Origin: Proteles cristata cristata
Lineage: Eukaryota > Chordata > Mammalia > Carnivora > Hyaenidae
Assembly (NCBI GenBank): GCA_017311185.1
Contig: JAESUZ010000756.1
Coordinates: 3,106,903-3,170,902, forward strand
Length of the DNA stretch: 64,000 nt
Direction of reading: 5' to 3'
Every line of letters starts with the position of its first letter. Within the stretch, counting starts at the first letter, position 1. Positions 42,986 through 54,705 of this stretch are shown in pieces. Both the position numbers and the translations under genes were made by a program. The notes below the pieces were generated by a model, which saw nothing but the letters and a program-made list of their open reading frames with translations, did not search any database and was not told the origin of the DNA.

Positions 42986-43805
42986 CTCTGAGACTTGTTT
43001 TCAGGCCTAACACAGGATGTATGTTTATAACTATTACATGTATATTTGAAAAAGCATATATTTTATGTTCGTCAAGTATAGAATTCCATATATAGTTGCA
43101 TGAGCTTAATAAATTTATGCATTTAAAGTAACTTCTCATGTTTTTTTTTCCCTTTGTTCTATTAGTTTCTGAAAGGAATATGTTCAAACTCAATCTAAAA
43201 TTTTTGTTTCATCGATTTCCCATTTCAGTTCTGGTAGTTGTTGTTTAATATATTTAGGGAATATATGGATAAGTCCATATGAGTTTGTGCTGAACATTCC
43301 TTACTTTTTATAGTTAATTTTGCAACATGTGATGTGATCCTTTGTTCCTTATAATATTATTGTCTTAATTCTGGTTTTCAAATATTAAGATTAATCATAT
43401 AGCCTTTTTATGAGTCATACTTATCGTATTTTTCTTATCCGTTTATTTTCAATATTTATTAGTCTATTTTAAATGTACCCCTTTTGGCTAATATAATATT
43501 AGCACTTTTGAAAAATATTTACCATAACATTGGAAAACATAGAAATATGTATAGCAATAGATATTCAGTATCTTTTCACAGAAAATACAAAATGTTATTG
43601 AGATAAATTAAGGAAACCTTAAATAAATACAAGCATACACTATGTCCAAGTGTTGACAGATTTAATATAAAGATATCAATTCTCCCAAATTGATCTATAC
43701 ATTAAATGCAGTTCTAATAAAAATCTCCAGATGCTATTTTATAGAAATAGATAAGCTGATTCTAAAATTAACTTGGAAATGCAGAACAATAAGAACAACT
43801 AAGAT

Positions 43806-44425
43806 ATTTGTCTTACTCTGTTCAGACTGCTTTAACAAAACACCATAGGCTGGGTAACTTATAAAATACACTTTTATCTCTCCCAGTTCTGGAGGCTGGG
43901 AAGTCCAAGGTCAGGGTGACAGCAGATTTGGTGTCTGGTGAGGACTTGCTTTCTGGCTTATAGATGATTGTCTTGTTGCTGTCTCCTCACACAGCATAAG
44001 AGTCTCTGCAGTCTCTTTCTTAATTTTATTAAAAAATTTATTTATTTGTTTGTTTATTTATTTATTTATTTATTTATTTATTGGGGGTGCGCATGCATAC
44101 GTCTGTAAGTGGGGGAGGGATGGGAGGGAGAACGAGAGAGAAAATATTAACAGGCTCCATGCCCAGTGTGCAGCCCAGCATGGCTTGATGTAATGATCTT
44201 GAGATCATGACCTGAGCCAGAATCAAGAATTGAACACTTAAACAACTGAGCCACCTGGGTGCCCCTGAAGTCTCTTTTAGAAGGACACTAATCCCATTCA
44301 TAAGGATTCCACCTTTATGACCCAATCACCTCCCAAATGACTCACATCCTAATACCATCATACTGAGGTTTAGAATTTTGCATGCAAATTTTAGAGAGGT
44401 CACATTCAGTCATAAGAGTAATCCT
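43806..44425 (-). mobile_element. MLT1/MST-type LTR (ERVL-MaLR), antisense, with SINE inside
   Basis: TGTCTTACTCTGTTCAGACT, GGCTGGGTAACTTATAAAAT, TCTGGAGGCTGGGAAGTCCA, GGTGTCTGGTGAGGACTTGC, then after the SINE ACACTAATCCCATTCATAAG, CCAATCACCTCCCAAATGAC and AATACCATCATACTGAGG. This is the complete reverse-complement order of an MLT1A-like LTR, near full length. Confidence 0.92.
44020..44266 (-). mobile_element. Can-SINE, antisense, in MLT1
   Basis: A TTTA microsatellite tail (44039-44083) and reversed head (AACAACTGAGCCACCTGGGT). Duplications are GCAGTCTCTTT (44008-44018) and GAAGTCTCTTTT (44267-44278). Confidence 0.93.
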
Positions 44426-44992
44426 GAAGAGAACAAAGGTGAGTCTTACCTTACCAGATATCAAGACTATAGTGATTTTTTTTGAAATGCAATATTGGCA
44501 CAAGTACAGACTAACAGATTAGGAGAACAGAATACTAACTTCAGGCTCACACCTGATTTATGATAAAGGTAGTACTATAGACCATTGGAAAAGAACTGAC
44601 TAAATAGGAAATGTACTATTCAATCAGATATTGGTATGGAAAAATGAAAACTGACTCTCATCTCACTTTACTTACAAAAAAAATTCCAAGAAGATTGTAG
44701 ATATGTGATTTCTATAAGTTAATATAGAACTTTGATATAGAAGCTTTTCTTAAGCAAGACACAAAATCACTAGTTACAAAGGAAAAGTTGATAAATTATA
44801 CTAATAACAATAAAGAAATTTTGTTCTTCAAAAAACACCGTTAGGTAAGTAAAAAGTCAAGACAGTAAAAATATAAAAGATGATATTTATCATGGTCATG
44901 TTCTATAAATAAACATTCACATATGTCAAGAACAAAAAGAAAAACACCCAATGGTTAAGAGTGAAGGATTTGAATAACTACTTCATACAGTA

Positions 44993-45326
44993 ATTTTTTT
45001 TCCTTTCAGAGTTTATTGCCAAATCCATATAACACTCAGTGCTCATCCCAACAAGTGCCCTCCTCCATGCGCATTATCCTCTTTCCCCTCTCCCTCCCTG
45101 TCAGCCCTCAGTTTGTTCTCTGTATTCAAGAGTTGCTCATGGTTTGCCTCCCTCTCTCTCCCCAACTATTTTTCCCCTACTCTTCCCCTATGGTCCTCTG
45201 TTATGTTTCTCCTAATCCTCCTATAAGTGGAAGCATATGATATCTGTCTGACTTATTTTGCTCAGCATAACACCCTCAAGTTCCATATACATTGCTACAG
45301 ATGGCCATATTTCATTCTTTCTCATA
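44993..45326 (-). mobile_element. LINE-1 3' end, antisense, 5'-truncated
   Basis: AGTTTATTGCCAAATCCATA then CACTCAGTGCTCATCCCAAC to CATATTTCATTCTTTCTC. CATACAGTAA before and CATACAATAA after (near 44983 and 45326) are likely duplications. The host L1M continues across. Confidence 0.9.
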
Positions 45327-46060
45327 CAATAAATTATTAAAATGACCAAAAATTTTGTAAAATTTTAAAACCTCATTAATATTAGAGAAATTTGAATTAA
45401 AATAATAATGAGATATTACTAAGAGACCTCCCATAAGGACTCAAATTATTTTAAAAGCAACATATTGCCAGTATTAGCATTGGCAAGGACATAGAACACC
45501 TGGAATTCTCACGTATCCAGAGGGAGAGTAGACATTGGTGTGATTACTCTCAACAACAATTTGGCACTTCTTAAGTCTTATTCCATGACTTATGAGTACC
45601 AAGAGACATATACAGGAATATTGACAACAGTTTTATTCGTAATAGCCCCAAATAGGTACAACCCAAATGTCCATCAAGGATAGAATAAACAAATTGTGTT
45701 GTTTTTATGCAATGGAATACTATGTAATAGTGAAATTATCTTAACTACAGTTAGTAGAACACATGAATTTTATAAAATATTTTTGAGAGCAAGAAAGCAA
45801 AAAAATATATATATACCATGGGATCCTATTTACATAAATTCAACAACACATGGCTTAGGGATGCATATTTGGGTTTTAAGTCTATAAACAAAGTAGGAAG
45901 TTAATTATTGAAAATCGGAACAGTTCTAAAACACAAAAAGAAAATCAAAACAGTTCTTATCTTGAGAAGACAGTGGAACCAAGGATAGAAGAGGCATATG
46001 GGGTTTCTGGGATGTTAGAGGTTCTCTTTCTCAATGAGGATATTTTTTTAATAAATAGGG

Positions 46061-46866
46061 AAGACAAAATCTTCTCAGTATGTATTTTCTTTATGTTGTA
46101 TTTTACTTTAAAGATTTTTTTAAATGTAAAATTTCCATCTAATGAACCAAAATGTATCTTTCAGGATTTTAATTTTGCTTCTGTCTTTTGGGTTTTACAG
46201 AATAAACTTTACCCTCACTTTATAGAATATCTTTTCAAGGATTTAAATAGAGCAAATCCATGTGGCTGAGATTATCCTGTTATTTAAACAATAGCAGGGT
46301 TGAATATGAGATTCAGGTTCATTTTGTTCAACTATTTATCCACAAAGTGAATTCTTTACATAATGTTTTGTCCGGATTGATCTAACCAATACATAGATGT
46401 CTCAAAAAGTGAGGAACTCATGAAATATACAGGAGATGATACCATGTGGCAGATATATAATTAAAGCCCTGTGATAATAATAACACAAAACTTCTCAATC
46501 TATCTTTATATCATACTTGGTAACAGCCTTCAGTGTCTCACAGATACTAATGATTGTGTTTAATTTCACTAACTTTACTATTTTTATTTGGAAAAAATTG
46601 TCTTAAAAACTTGGTTTGAGTTGATTAGAAAGGTAACAGAAATGACAGATTTCATGGGATATCTTTCTGACTACATATTTCCAACCTGCCAATTTGGTTA
46701 AGTAGTCTTTGCCTTTCAGAGGGAGAGATGATCTTTTCTGATGACTTAAATACTAAAGAAGGCTTTGCAGGCATGAGGGCAAAGTTGTGTGTCTTTCAAA
46801 GCAGGAAGGAAGAGGATAGAGGATTCTAGAGGGTGGGAAGGACCTACCACGATTTAATAAATACAT
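46061..46866. other. Unassigned DNA
   Basis: No gene or assigned repeat in 0.8 kb. The 98-codon frame at 45973-46269 straddles the L1 end and has no domain. Confidence 0.4.
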
Positions 46867-46873
46867 CAGATAT

Positions 46874-47090
46874 TGGGGCACTTGTGTGGCTCAGATGGTT
46901 AAGCATCTGACTTTGGCTTAGGTCATGATCTCACAGTTTGTGGGTTGGAGACCTGCATCAGGCTCTATGCTGTCAATGCAGAGTTCATCTGGGATTCTTT
47001 TTCTCCTTTGCTCTCTGCCCTTCCCCCACTGGTGCACACTTTCTCTATCTCTGTCTCTCTCAAAAATAAATAAACATTAAAAAATTCTAA
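46874..47090 (+). mobile_element. Can-SINE
   Basis: Head GGCACTTGTGTGGCTCAGAT with CTTTGGCTTAGGTCATG and CAAAAATAAATAAACATTAA tail. Possible short duplications TCAGATATT and TCAGGTATT. Confidence 0.92.
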
Positions 47091-47099
47091 AAGAAAGTC

Positions 47100-48176
47100 A
47101 GGTATTATAATCAACCAGTTGAGATAACCTGGTCTAATTCTTTGGCTTCCTGTTACATTTTCTGCATATTACTACAGAAAGTAGCTTGGGGTTTTTGAAA
47201 GTATGCACAACAATTAGGTCATGAACCACTTTATAAGTCTGGAGTCTTGGTTTGAGGCTCCAGGTAATTCCACTGAACTACTTAAGTGAGAAAAATTGCC
47301 ATTCCTCATATTGTGAGTTGATGTTTTAGTTGTTCATTACATACCACCTATGTTGCAAGCAGCCAGAATACCTTGAACTTGGAAGGCAAATAAGTCTTTC
47401 TTAGGAACTTGTTCAGTAGCATGCTAAAAGGTAATGGTCGATTGAATCTTGGAAAATCTACCAAGTTGTCTGGTATTAGAGGGATATTTCCATTCTTTCT
47501 TTGTGCCTATACTCTGGATATGTTGTCCAGAAGGTCTTCGCTCTTTTCATTTCACCAAATCCTTCCAAGGATGTATAAATGTTTGGTCTCCTTCAAGGTG
47601 TCTCAAAAAACAAAACAAAACAAACAACTAGAGAAAATATACTTCTTTATAATGTGTATTCTATTTTGTTTTACCAGTCTGTTTACTAATTGTTGTTAAA
47701 TTGACTTCCTGGTTTGTCACACACAGTTTAGTTCTGAAAAATGTATAGTCTCTCCAGTAGCAGGTTCCTACATCATATGACTATCACCAAAGCTAATTCA
47801 TAGACAAGTTTCACTTCCAGTTAAGATGAAGAAGCATACTCTATTCTGTCTTTCTTATTAAATGCAATAAAAATTCTTGGATAAAATACAAGAATTGTAT
47901 TGAATTGAATACAACAATTATCTAAAGACTCTAAAAAGTAAGTGGTAGTACATATGCCAGAGAAATAAACCAGAACTTAAGTTTCAATAGATTTAGCAGT
48001 GAGTTTCCTGGTTTGTTGTTCCTTCCATATCTTTTAGCCTGAGTTCAAAAGCAACATAAATCTTGGAGCTGTGCACCATGTTTGGAGACAAAGAGCTCTG
48101 AAAAAAGCCTTCTCATTCTGATTCCTGAAGTGGGAGAGAGGACCCCTACAAGACAGAGAAAGTATGATAAACTCCA
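47100..48176. other. Unassigned DNA
   Basis: No gene found. The segment from about 47820 (AAGATGAAGAAGCATACTC) to 48170 has the texture of an old L1M 5' region, but this is not secure. Confidence 0.4.
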
Positions 48177-48265
48177 TTGTTTCTTTCTTTTCTTCTTTCC
48201 CTCTTTCTTTTTCTTTCTTTTCCTCTTTTGTTTTCTTTCTTTCTTTCTTTCCTTCTTCCTTTCCT

Positions 48266-48323
<58 letters not shown>

Positions 48324-48367
48324 TTCCTTCCTTCCTTCCTTCCTTCCTTCCTTCCTTCCTTCCTTTT

Positions 48368-48431
<64 letters not shown>

Positions 48432-48540
48432 TCCTTCCTTCCTTCCTTCTTTCTCTTTCTCTCTTTCTTTCCTTCCTTCCTTCCTTCCCTTCTTCTTCTT
48501 CTTCTTCTTCTTCTTCTTCTTCTTCTTCTTCTTCTTCTCC
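48177..48540. repeat. Long pyrimidine microsatellite (CTTT)n, (CTTC)n, (CTT)n
   Basis: Blocks of CTTT, then CCTT, CTTT again, CCTT and finally 17 or so TTC triplets. The 125-225-codon F/L/S/P frames on the plus strand and the K/E/R frame on the minus strand are repeat artefacts. Confidence 0.98.
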
Positions 48541-48544
48541 TGCT

Positions 48545-48645
48545 CTTTCAATAGATACATATGTTTATTTTTGGAGAGAGGTTACATAGCTTTCTTCAGA
48601 TTCTCAGAGCAATACAGTGCTCCCAAAAGGTTAACAGCCACTGTA
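48545..48645 (+). repeat. Ancient DNA-transposon-like repeat, second copy
   Basis: TTTATTTTTGGAGAGAGGTT, ACATAGCTTTCTTCAGATTC, TCAGAGCAATACAGTGCTCC and AAAAGGTTAACAGCCACTGT match the 3' half of the repeat at 18480, with a conserved CACTG end. Confidence 0.5.
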
Positions 48646-48874
48646 ATTAAAATTGCTTCTTTGTTAAAACACAACCAGTCTCTGGGTTTTATACAAAGTA
48701 TTGAAATTTTAGGTCTTTCTTGCTTGGCTAAGCTACCATCATTTCTCTTTATTTTCTAAGTTATTCAGAGTAAAGGATCATATTGTTCTGCTTTTGTATT
48801 TTTTATTTTTTTCTTGTCTATGTCTAGGCAACTTTCAGAAAAGCAGAAATCTGAGTTTTGCTTCCCATCTTACT

Positions 48875-50195
48875 CTTTTTTTTGGCAGGGGGTTCAAACA
48901 TATTTTTATTTTTTAATATAATATTTTCAAGTTAGCTAACTTTACAATTATATATAGTTACGTATGTGTAGTTACATACATTTATTATATTACAATATAA
49001 TAGTGGGTGGCAAGTGAACTAACTTTACAGCATAGACAGTGAGCTCTGTAGATTCCCATGATTCATTGCTTACATACACACTCAGTATTCATCCCAACAA
49101 GTGCCCTTCTCAATGCCCATACCCATTTTTCCCTCTCCCTCGTGCCCATCGTCAACCCTCAGTTTGTTCTCTGTATTTAAGAGTCTCTTATGGTTTGTCT
49201 CCCTCTCTGTTTGAAGCTATTTTTTCCCAGGGCAACTGAGTGGCTCAGTTGGCTAAGGGTCTGACTTTGGCTCAAGTCATGATTTCATGGTTTGTGAGTT
49301 CAAACCCCACGTTGGGCTCTGTGCTTACAGTCTAGAGCCTGTTTCTGATTCTGTGTCTCCCTCTCTCCATCCCTCCTCTGCTCATGATCTGTCTTTCTCT
49401 GTCTCAAAAATAAAGAAACATTTTTTAAAAATTTAAAAAAAGAAATTATTTTTCCCTTCCCTTCCTCCATGGTCTTCTGTTAAGTTTCTCAAGTTCCACA
49501 TATGAGTGAGAACATATGATATCTGCTTTTCTCTGACTGACTTATTTCACTTAGCACAATATCCTCCAGTTCCATCCACGTTGTTGCAAATGGGAAGATT
49601 TCATTCTTTCTCATTGCCAACTAGTATTCCATCGTATATATAAACCACAACTTCTTTATCCATTCATCAGTTGATGGACATTTGGGATCTTTCCATAATT
49701 TGGTTATGTTGATAGTGCTACTATAAACATTGGGGTACATGTACCCCTATGAATCAAGACTGCTGTATCCTTTGGATAAATTCCTAGTAGTGCTATTAGT
49801 GGATCCTAAGGTACTTCTATTTTTAATTTTTGAGGAACCTCCACACTGTTCGTCAGAGTAGCAGCACCATTTTGCATTCCCACCAACAGTGCAAGAGGGT
49901 TCTCATTTCTCCACATGCTCATCAACATCTGTTGTTTTCTGAGTTGTTAATTTTAGCCACTGTGACTGGTGTGAGGTGGTATCTCACTGTAGTTTTGATT
50001 TGTATTTCCCTGATAATGAATGTTGTTGAGGATCTTTTCATCTGTCTGTTGGCTATCTAGATGTCTTCTTTGGAAAAGTGCCTATTCATGTCTTCTGCAC
50101 ATTTCTTCACTGGATTTTGTTTTTCAGGTTTTGAGTTTGGTAAGTTTTTTAAAATAGATTTTGTATACTAACCCTTTATCCAATATGTCTCTCTT
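48875..50195 (-). mobile_element. LINE-1 3' region and ORF2 end, antisense
   Basis: CAGTATTCATCCCAACAAGT near 49083, TCATCAGTTGATGGACATTT near 49665, TTTTGCATTCCCACCAACAG near 49870, and GTGTGAGGTGGTATCTCACT near 49969 follow the antisense L1 3' end into ORF2. A sense SINE lies at 49229. Confidence 0.88.
49229..49447 (+). mobile_element. Can-SINE in antisense L1
   Basis: Head GGGCAACTGAGTGGCTCAGT, tail AAAAATAAAGAAACATTTTT. CTATTTTTTCCC before and ATTATTTTTCCC after look like the target duplication. Confidence 0.9.
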
Positions 50196-50351
50196 CTTTT
50201 CTTTCTTCCATCCATGCACCAGGCAGCCCCACTCTCAAAGTGCAACTATTCTATTGCAATTGCTACAGTGGTCAACCATTCAGCTAAAACTCCAAGAGTG
50301 GAAAGTAACTTTTCTCCGAGCAAGGGAATTATGGTCTAAAATGGGGGGCGG

Positions 50352-50475
50352 GGGAGGGCTCCTGGTTGCCTCAGTCTGTGAGGTGTCTGACTTCAGCTCA
50401 GGTCATGATCTCACGGTTCACGAATTCAATCCCTGGCCTGGGCTCTGTGCTGACAGCATGGGGTCTGCTTGGGAT

Positions 50476-50524
<49 letters not shown>

Positions 50525-50590
50525 CTCCCTGCTCCTCCCTCTCTCTCTTTCAAAATAAATAAGTAAACTTTTTTAAAAGTTAAAAAAATA
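50352..50590 (+). mobile_element. Can-SINE with long (CT)n tract
   Basis: GGCTCCTGGTTGCCTCAGTC head, a CT run of about 20 units (50480-50520) and AAATAAATAAGTAAAC tail. Its 133-codon open frame (50161-50562) is SINE- and L1-derived. Confidence 0.88.
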
Positions 50591-50594
50591 AATA

Positions 50595-51915
50595 CCGTGT
50601 AGGGAATCCACATTGCTCTTTTCTCTCCCATTTTTCTGGTACTTGGCGTTGAAAGCTAACTCAGTTGTGAGAGATAAGCAGCAAAACCCAGGCAGACTGA
50701 AGTCCCAGTTTCTTTCCCCAAAGGACAATAAAGGGGGACCCTTAGGTTCCAAATACTGTGAGTGAGAGAGCAAAGAGGACAGGCTTTCAGAAAGAAAAAC
50801 TTCTGAGCTCAACCCAAGCTTCTCATGCAGGGATATGTCCCTACAGTGCCTGGCAGCCTCTCAAAAACTGTGGGAACTGAGCTATGGCTGAGACCACTGT
50901 CAGGTTGCAGACTGCTCTTGGGATGTCCAAATAGCACTAAAAATCCTTTGAAAACAAAACTGACTTTAGCAACGTAGCCCACAGAAGATGAATCAGAATT
51001 TGTGGCCTGAACATTACAGGATTGATTGATGGCTAAAAAAGCAAAAATAAAAACACAATCTCTCTAAGGTTTTTTTAAAGACTCTGAGTCTCATAACATA
51101 AAATTTAAAATGTCCAGGGCCCAATTCAAAATTATACAATGTACATAAGAATAAGAAAATTTGACAAATCCTCAAAGGATGAGACAATAACAGAAGTCTT
51201 GAGACGATACTGAATAATCAGATAATTTGTCAGAATTATCTGACAAGGGCTTTAAAGCGGCTGTTATCACCATCATGAAGTAAAAATGAACACTCTTGAA
51301 ACAAATGAAAAGACAGAAAGTCTCAGCAGAGAAATAGAAGCTATAAAATAGAACCAAATGGAAATTTTAGAGTTGAAAAATAGAATAATTGATATAAAAT
51401 TCAATGGATAGATTCCATAGTGGAAAACAGATGACAGAAGGAAGAGGTAGTAAGCTTAACAATAGTTCAGTAGAAAGTATCCAGTCTGAACAAGAATTAG
51501 AAAACCGGCATGTTTTTGAAAAGGAACAAATCCTCAGGTATTTGTAAGACTGTATAAGAAGACCTAAAACACATGTTACCAGAGCCACAGAAGAAGAGGA
51601 GAAGGGATTAGTGCAGAAAATATATTTTAAGGAAATAATTACTGAAAGCTTTTCAAACTTGTTGAAAGATATAAACTGACAGATAAAGAGGCTCAGATTA
51701 TCCCAAACAGGACACATTTAGAGAAATACATGCCTAAACGTATCACAGCCAAAGTACTGGGGAGAAAAAAGAGAAAGAAAAAAATCTTAAAAGCAACAGA
51801 AAATCTCTAACTCACTGCACAGAAGTGAACATGTGAATAGACTGAAGTCAATTCAAATGACTACTGATTTCTCATGAAAAAGCATAGTGGTCAGAAAATC
51901 CCAAAACAACATTTT
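50595..51915 (+). mobile_element. Old L1M/HAL1-like element, 5' region and ORF1, left half
   Basis: ORF1-like sequence is clear at 51340-51900: ATGGAAATTTTAGAGTTGAA, GATGACAGAAGGAAGAG, AAGATATAAACTGACAGATA and ACTACTGATTTCTCATGAAA. It stops at CCAAAACAACATTTT, which is repeated at 56233 where the same ORF1 resumes. The 5' part upstream of 51000 is less certain. Confidence 0.75.
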
Positions 51916-51938
51916 TATTTTTATTTTTATTTTTTACT

Positions 51939-52230
51939 TTTTGTCCATTTCTACATTTTATTCCTGCAGTCCTGAACTTCAGATTGTAATTAATATTTTC
52001 TCTGAAAAAGAAATAAACATCAACAGGTATGAGATGTACCCCATCTCTGTACACAGCACATACTTCATGTGATGATTTTACCTTCAAAGTTGTAATAATG
52101 TGTATCAGGCAAGAATAATGAAATAAAACACTACTTACTTATACTTGAAAAGGCAGTGTTGTATAATGGTTAAGAATCTGGGCATGTGGATTTGGATTCC
52201 TACTTTGCTCTTTATTTATTTATTTTTTCC
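51939..52230 (-). other. Probable 3'-transduced flank between two poly(A) tracts
   Basis: Read on the minus strand: the L1 3' end, an inner A-rich tail (AAATAAATAAATAAA), about 270 bp of non-L1 sequence, an AATAAA signal (plus-strand TTTATT at 51957-51962) and a final AAAATAAAAATAAAAAT tail against the target duplication. This is what read-through past a weak L1 polyadenylation signal produces. Confidence 0.75.
52152..52210 (+). mobile_element. MIR 5' fragment within the transduced flank
   Basis: GGCAGTGTTGTATAATGGTT, then AAGAATCTGGGCATGTGG and TTTGGATTCC match the MIR head and A-box region. Its presence means the source locus of the transduction has an L1 beside an antisense MIR. Confidence 0.75.
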
Positions 52231-53069
52231 TTAAATAGTTTATTGTCAAGTTGGTTTCCATATAACACCCACTGCTCATCCCCACAAGTGCCCTCCTCCA
52301 TGCCCATCACCCTCCTTCACCTCTCCCCCACCCCCATCAGCCCTCAATTTGTTCTCAGCATTCAAGAGTCTCTCATGGTTTGCCTCCTTCTCTCTTTCCA
52401 ACTATTTTTCCCCTTCTCCTCCCCCATGGTCCTCTGTTAAGTTCCTCCTAATCCTCCTATACATGCAAACATATGGTATCTGTCCTTCTCTGCCTGACTT
52501 ATTTCACTCAACATAACACCCTCTAGTTCCATCCATGTTGCTACACATGGCCAGGTTTCATTCTTTCTCATTGCTACATAGTACTCCATTGTATAGATAA
52601 ACCACATCTTGATTCATTCATCAGTTGATGAACACTTAGGCCCTTTCCATGATTTGGCTATTGTTGAGAGTGCTGCTGTGAACATTGGGGTACATGTGCC
52701 CCTATGCATCAGGACCTCTGCATCCCTTGGGTAAATTCCCAGAAGTACTATAGCTGGGTCTCAAGGGAGTTCTATTGTTAATTTTCTGAGAAAACTCCAC
52801 ACTTTTTCCAGAGGGGCTGTACCAGTTTACATTCCTACCAAGAGTATAAGAGGGTGCTCGTTTCTCCACATCCTCGTCAGCATCTATAGTCTCCTGATTT
52901 GTTCATTTTAGCTGCCCTGACCAGCATGAGGTGGTATCTCAGTGTGGTTTTGATTTGTATTTCCCTGTTGATGAGAGACGCTGAGCATCATTTCATGTGT
53001 CTGCTGGCCATCTAGATGTGCTCTTTAGAGAAGTGTCTGTTCATATCTTCTGCCCATTTCTTCACTGGA

Positions 53070-53957
53070 TTATTTGTTTTTTTGGGTATGGAGTTTGGTG
53101 AGTTCCTTGTAGATTTTGGATACTAGCCTTTTATCTGATATGTCATTTGCAACTGTCTTTTCCCATTCCGTCGGTTGCCTATCAGTTTTATTGATTGTTT
53201 CCTTTGCTGTGCAGAAGCTATTTATCTTGATGAGGTCCCAGTAGTTCATTTTTGCTCTTGATTTCCTTGCCTTTGGGGATGTGTCAAGTAAGAAACTGCT
53301 ATGGTTGAGGTCAAGGAAGTTGTTTCTTGCTTTCTCCTCTAAGGCTTTGATGGTTTCCTGTCTCACATTCAGGCTCTTGATTCATTTTGAGTTTATTTTT
53401 TAGTATGGTGTGAGAAAATGATCTAGTTTCATTCTTCTGCATGTTGCTGTCCAGTTTTCCCAGCACCATCTGTTAAAGAAGCTGTCTTTTTTTCCACTGG
53501 ATACTCTTTCCTGCTTTGTCAAAGATTAGTTGGCCATACATTTGTGGGTCCAATTCTAAGTTTTCTATTCTGTTCCATTAGTCTATGTGTTTGTTTTTGT
53601 GCCAATACCATACTGTCTTGATGATTACAGCTTTGTAGTACAGGCTAAAGTTTGAGATTGTGATACCTCCCATTTTGGTTTTCTTCTTTAATATTACTTT
53701 GGCTATTCAGAGCCTTTTGTAGTTCCATACAAATTTTAGGATAGTTTGTTCTAGTTTTGAGAAGAATGCTGGTGCAATTTTGATTGGGATTGCATTGAAT
53801 GTGTAGATTGCTTTGGGTAGTAATGACATTTTAAGAATATTTATTCTTCTGATCCATGAGCATGGAATGTTTTTCCATTTATTTGTGTCTTGTTCAAGTT
53901 CCTTCATAAGTTTTCTATAATTTTCATCATACAAATCTCCTATATCTTTGATTAAGT
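53070..53957 (-). pseudogene. L1 ORF2 C-terminal part, antisense
   Basis: Two open stretches survive on the minus strand. The frame at 53707-53934 ([20 protein letters not shown], then [19 protein letters not shown]) and the frame at 53070-53366 (WDLIKINSFCTAKETINKT) are ORF2 regions downstream of the RT domain. They are separated by frameshift or stop changes, so no RT activity is possible. Confidence 0.9.
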
Positions 53958-53972
53958 TTATTTAAATAGTGT

Positions 53973-54660
53973 GATGAATTTAAAAATGCTATAAATGTGA
54001 TGCATAATAAAATGGACACATACAATGCACAGATTGAAAAAGCAGAGAGGAGAATAGGTGAATTAGAAGACACAATTATAGAAAAAGAGGCAGCTGAGAA
54101 AAAAAGTGATAAACTCATCCAGGAACATGAAAGGAGAGTTAGAGAGCTGAGTGATACAATCAAATGGAACACTGTTCGTATCACAGAAATTCCAGAAGAG
54201 GAAGAAAGAGGGAAAGGCGCTAAAGGAGTCCTTGAAGAAATTATAGCTGAGAACTTCCCCAATCTGGGGAAGGAAACAGACATTGAAATCCAAGAGGCAC
54301 ACAGAACACCCCTCAGACATAACTTGAATTGATATTCTACATAGCATATAGTGAAACTGACAAAACATAAGGACAAAGAGAGAATTCTGAAAGCAGCTAG
54401 GGATAAAGGGGCCCTAACATACAAAGGGAAACCTATCAGAGTGGTTACAGACCTATCTACTGAAACCTGGCAGGCCAGAATGGAATGGCAGGAAATCTTC
54501 AATGTGATGAACAGAAAAAATATGCAGCCAAGAATCCTCTATCCAGCAAGTCTGTCATTCAGAATAGAAGGAGAGATAAAAGTCTTCCCAAGTAAACAAA
54601 TATTGAAAGAATTCATCACCACTAAACCAGCCCTACAAGAAATCCCAAGGGAGGCTTTAT
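53973..54660 (+). pseudogene. L1 ORF1 (RNA-binding protein) 3' two-thirds, broken
   Basis: It begins mid coiled coil (AERRIGELEDTIIEKEAAEK), passes through the RRM-like region (WNTVRITEIPEEEERGKGAK, ENFPNLGKETDIEIQEAHRT) and the C-terminal domain (MQPRILYPASLSFRIEGEIK), and ends with a stop at 54660. A stop near 54331 separates the halves. The N-terminus is lost at the inversion junction. Confidence 0.92.
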
Positions 54661-54705
54661 GAGGAAAATGTTGCAAGGAACACAAGGTACCAGAGACACC
54701 ACCAC

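Larger units (their letters stand above)
38230..43500 (-). mobile_element. Long old LINE-1 (L1M), antisense, with nested insertions
   Basis: Antisense L1 runs from its 3' region (TTATTGCTGAATAGTAGTTC near 38520) through ORF2 C-terminus (TTGAGAGTTCTTTACATATT near 39251) and further 5' (TCATTGAGCTTCTCGGATC near 42290, TGAGACTTGTTTTCAGGCC near 42988). Inside it lie a hAT element, an internally deleted Tigger1 and four SINEs. No intact frame. Confidence 0.75.
43505..46060 (+). mobile_element. Old LINE-1 (L1M) ORF2 C-terminus and 3' region, sense, with nested LTR and L1
   Basis: AATTCTCCCAAATTGATCTA near 43678 and AAAATTAACTTGGAAATGCA near 43764 are ORF2. AACCCAAATGTCCATCAAGG near 45660 and GCAATGGAATACTATGTAAT near 45709 are 3' region. 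An antisense MLT1 LTR (with its own SINE) and an antisense L1 3' end split it. Confidence 0.78.

Noticed and set aside
48045..48759. Open frames of 125-225 codons on both strands
   Set aside because: They are translations of CTTT, CCTT and TTC repeats (F/L/S/P on plus, K/E/R on minus). There is no complexity or start context.
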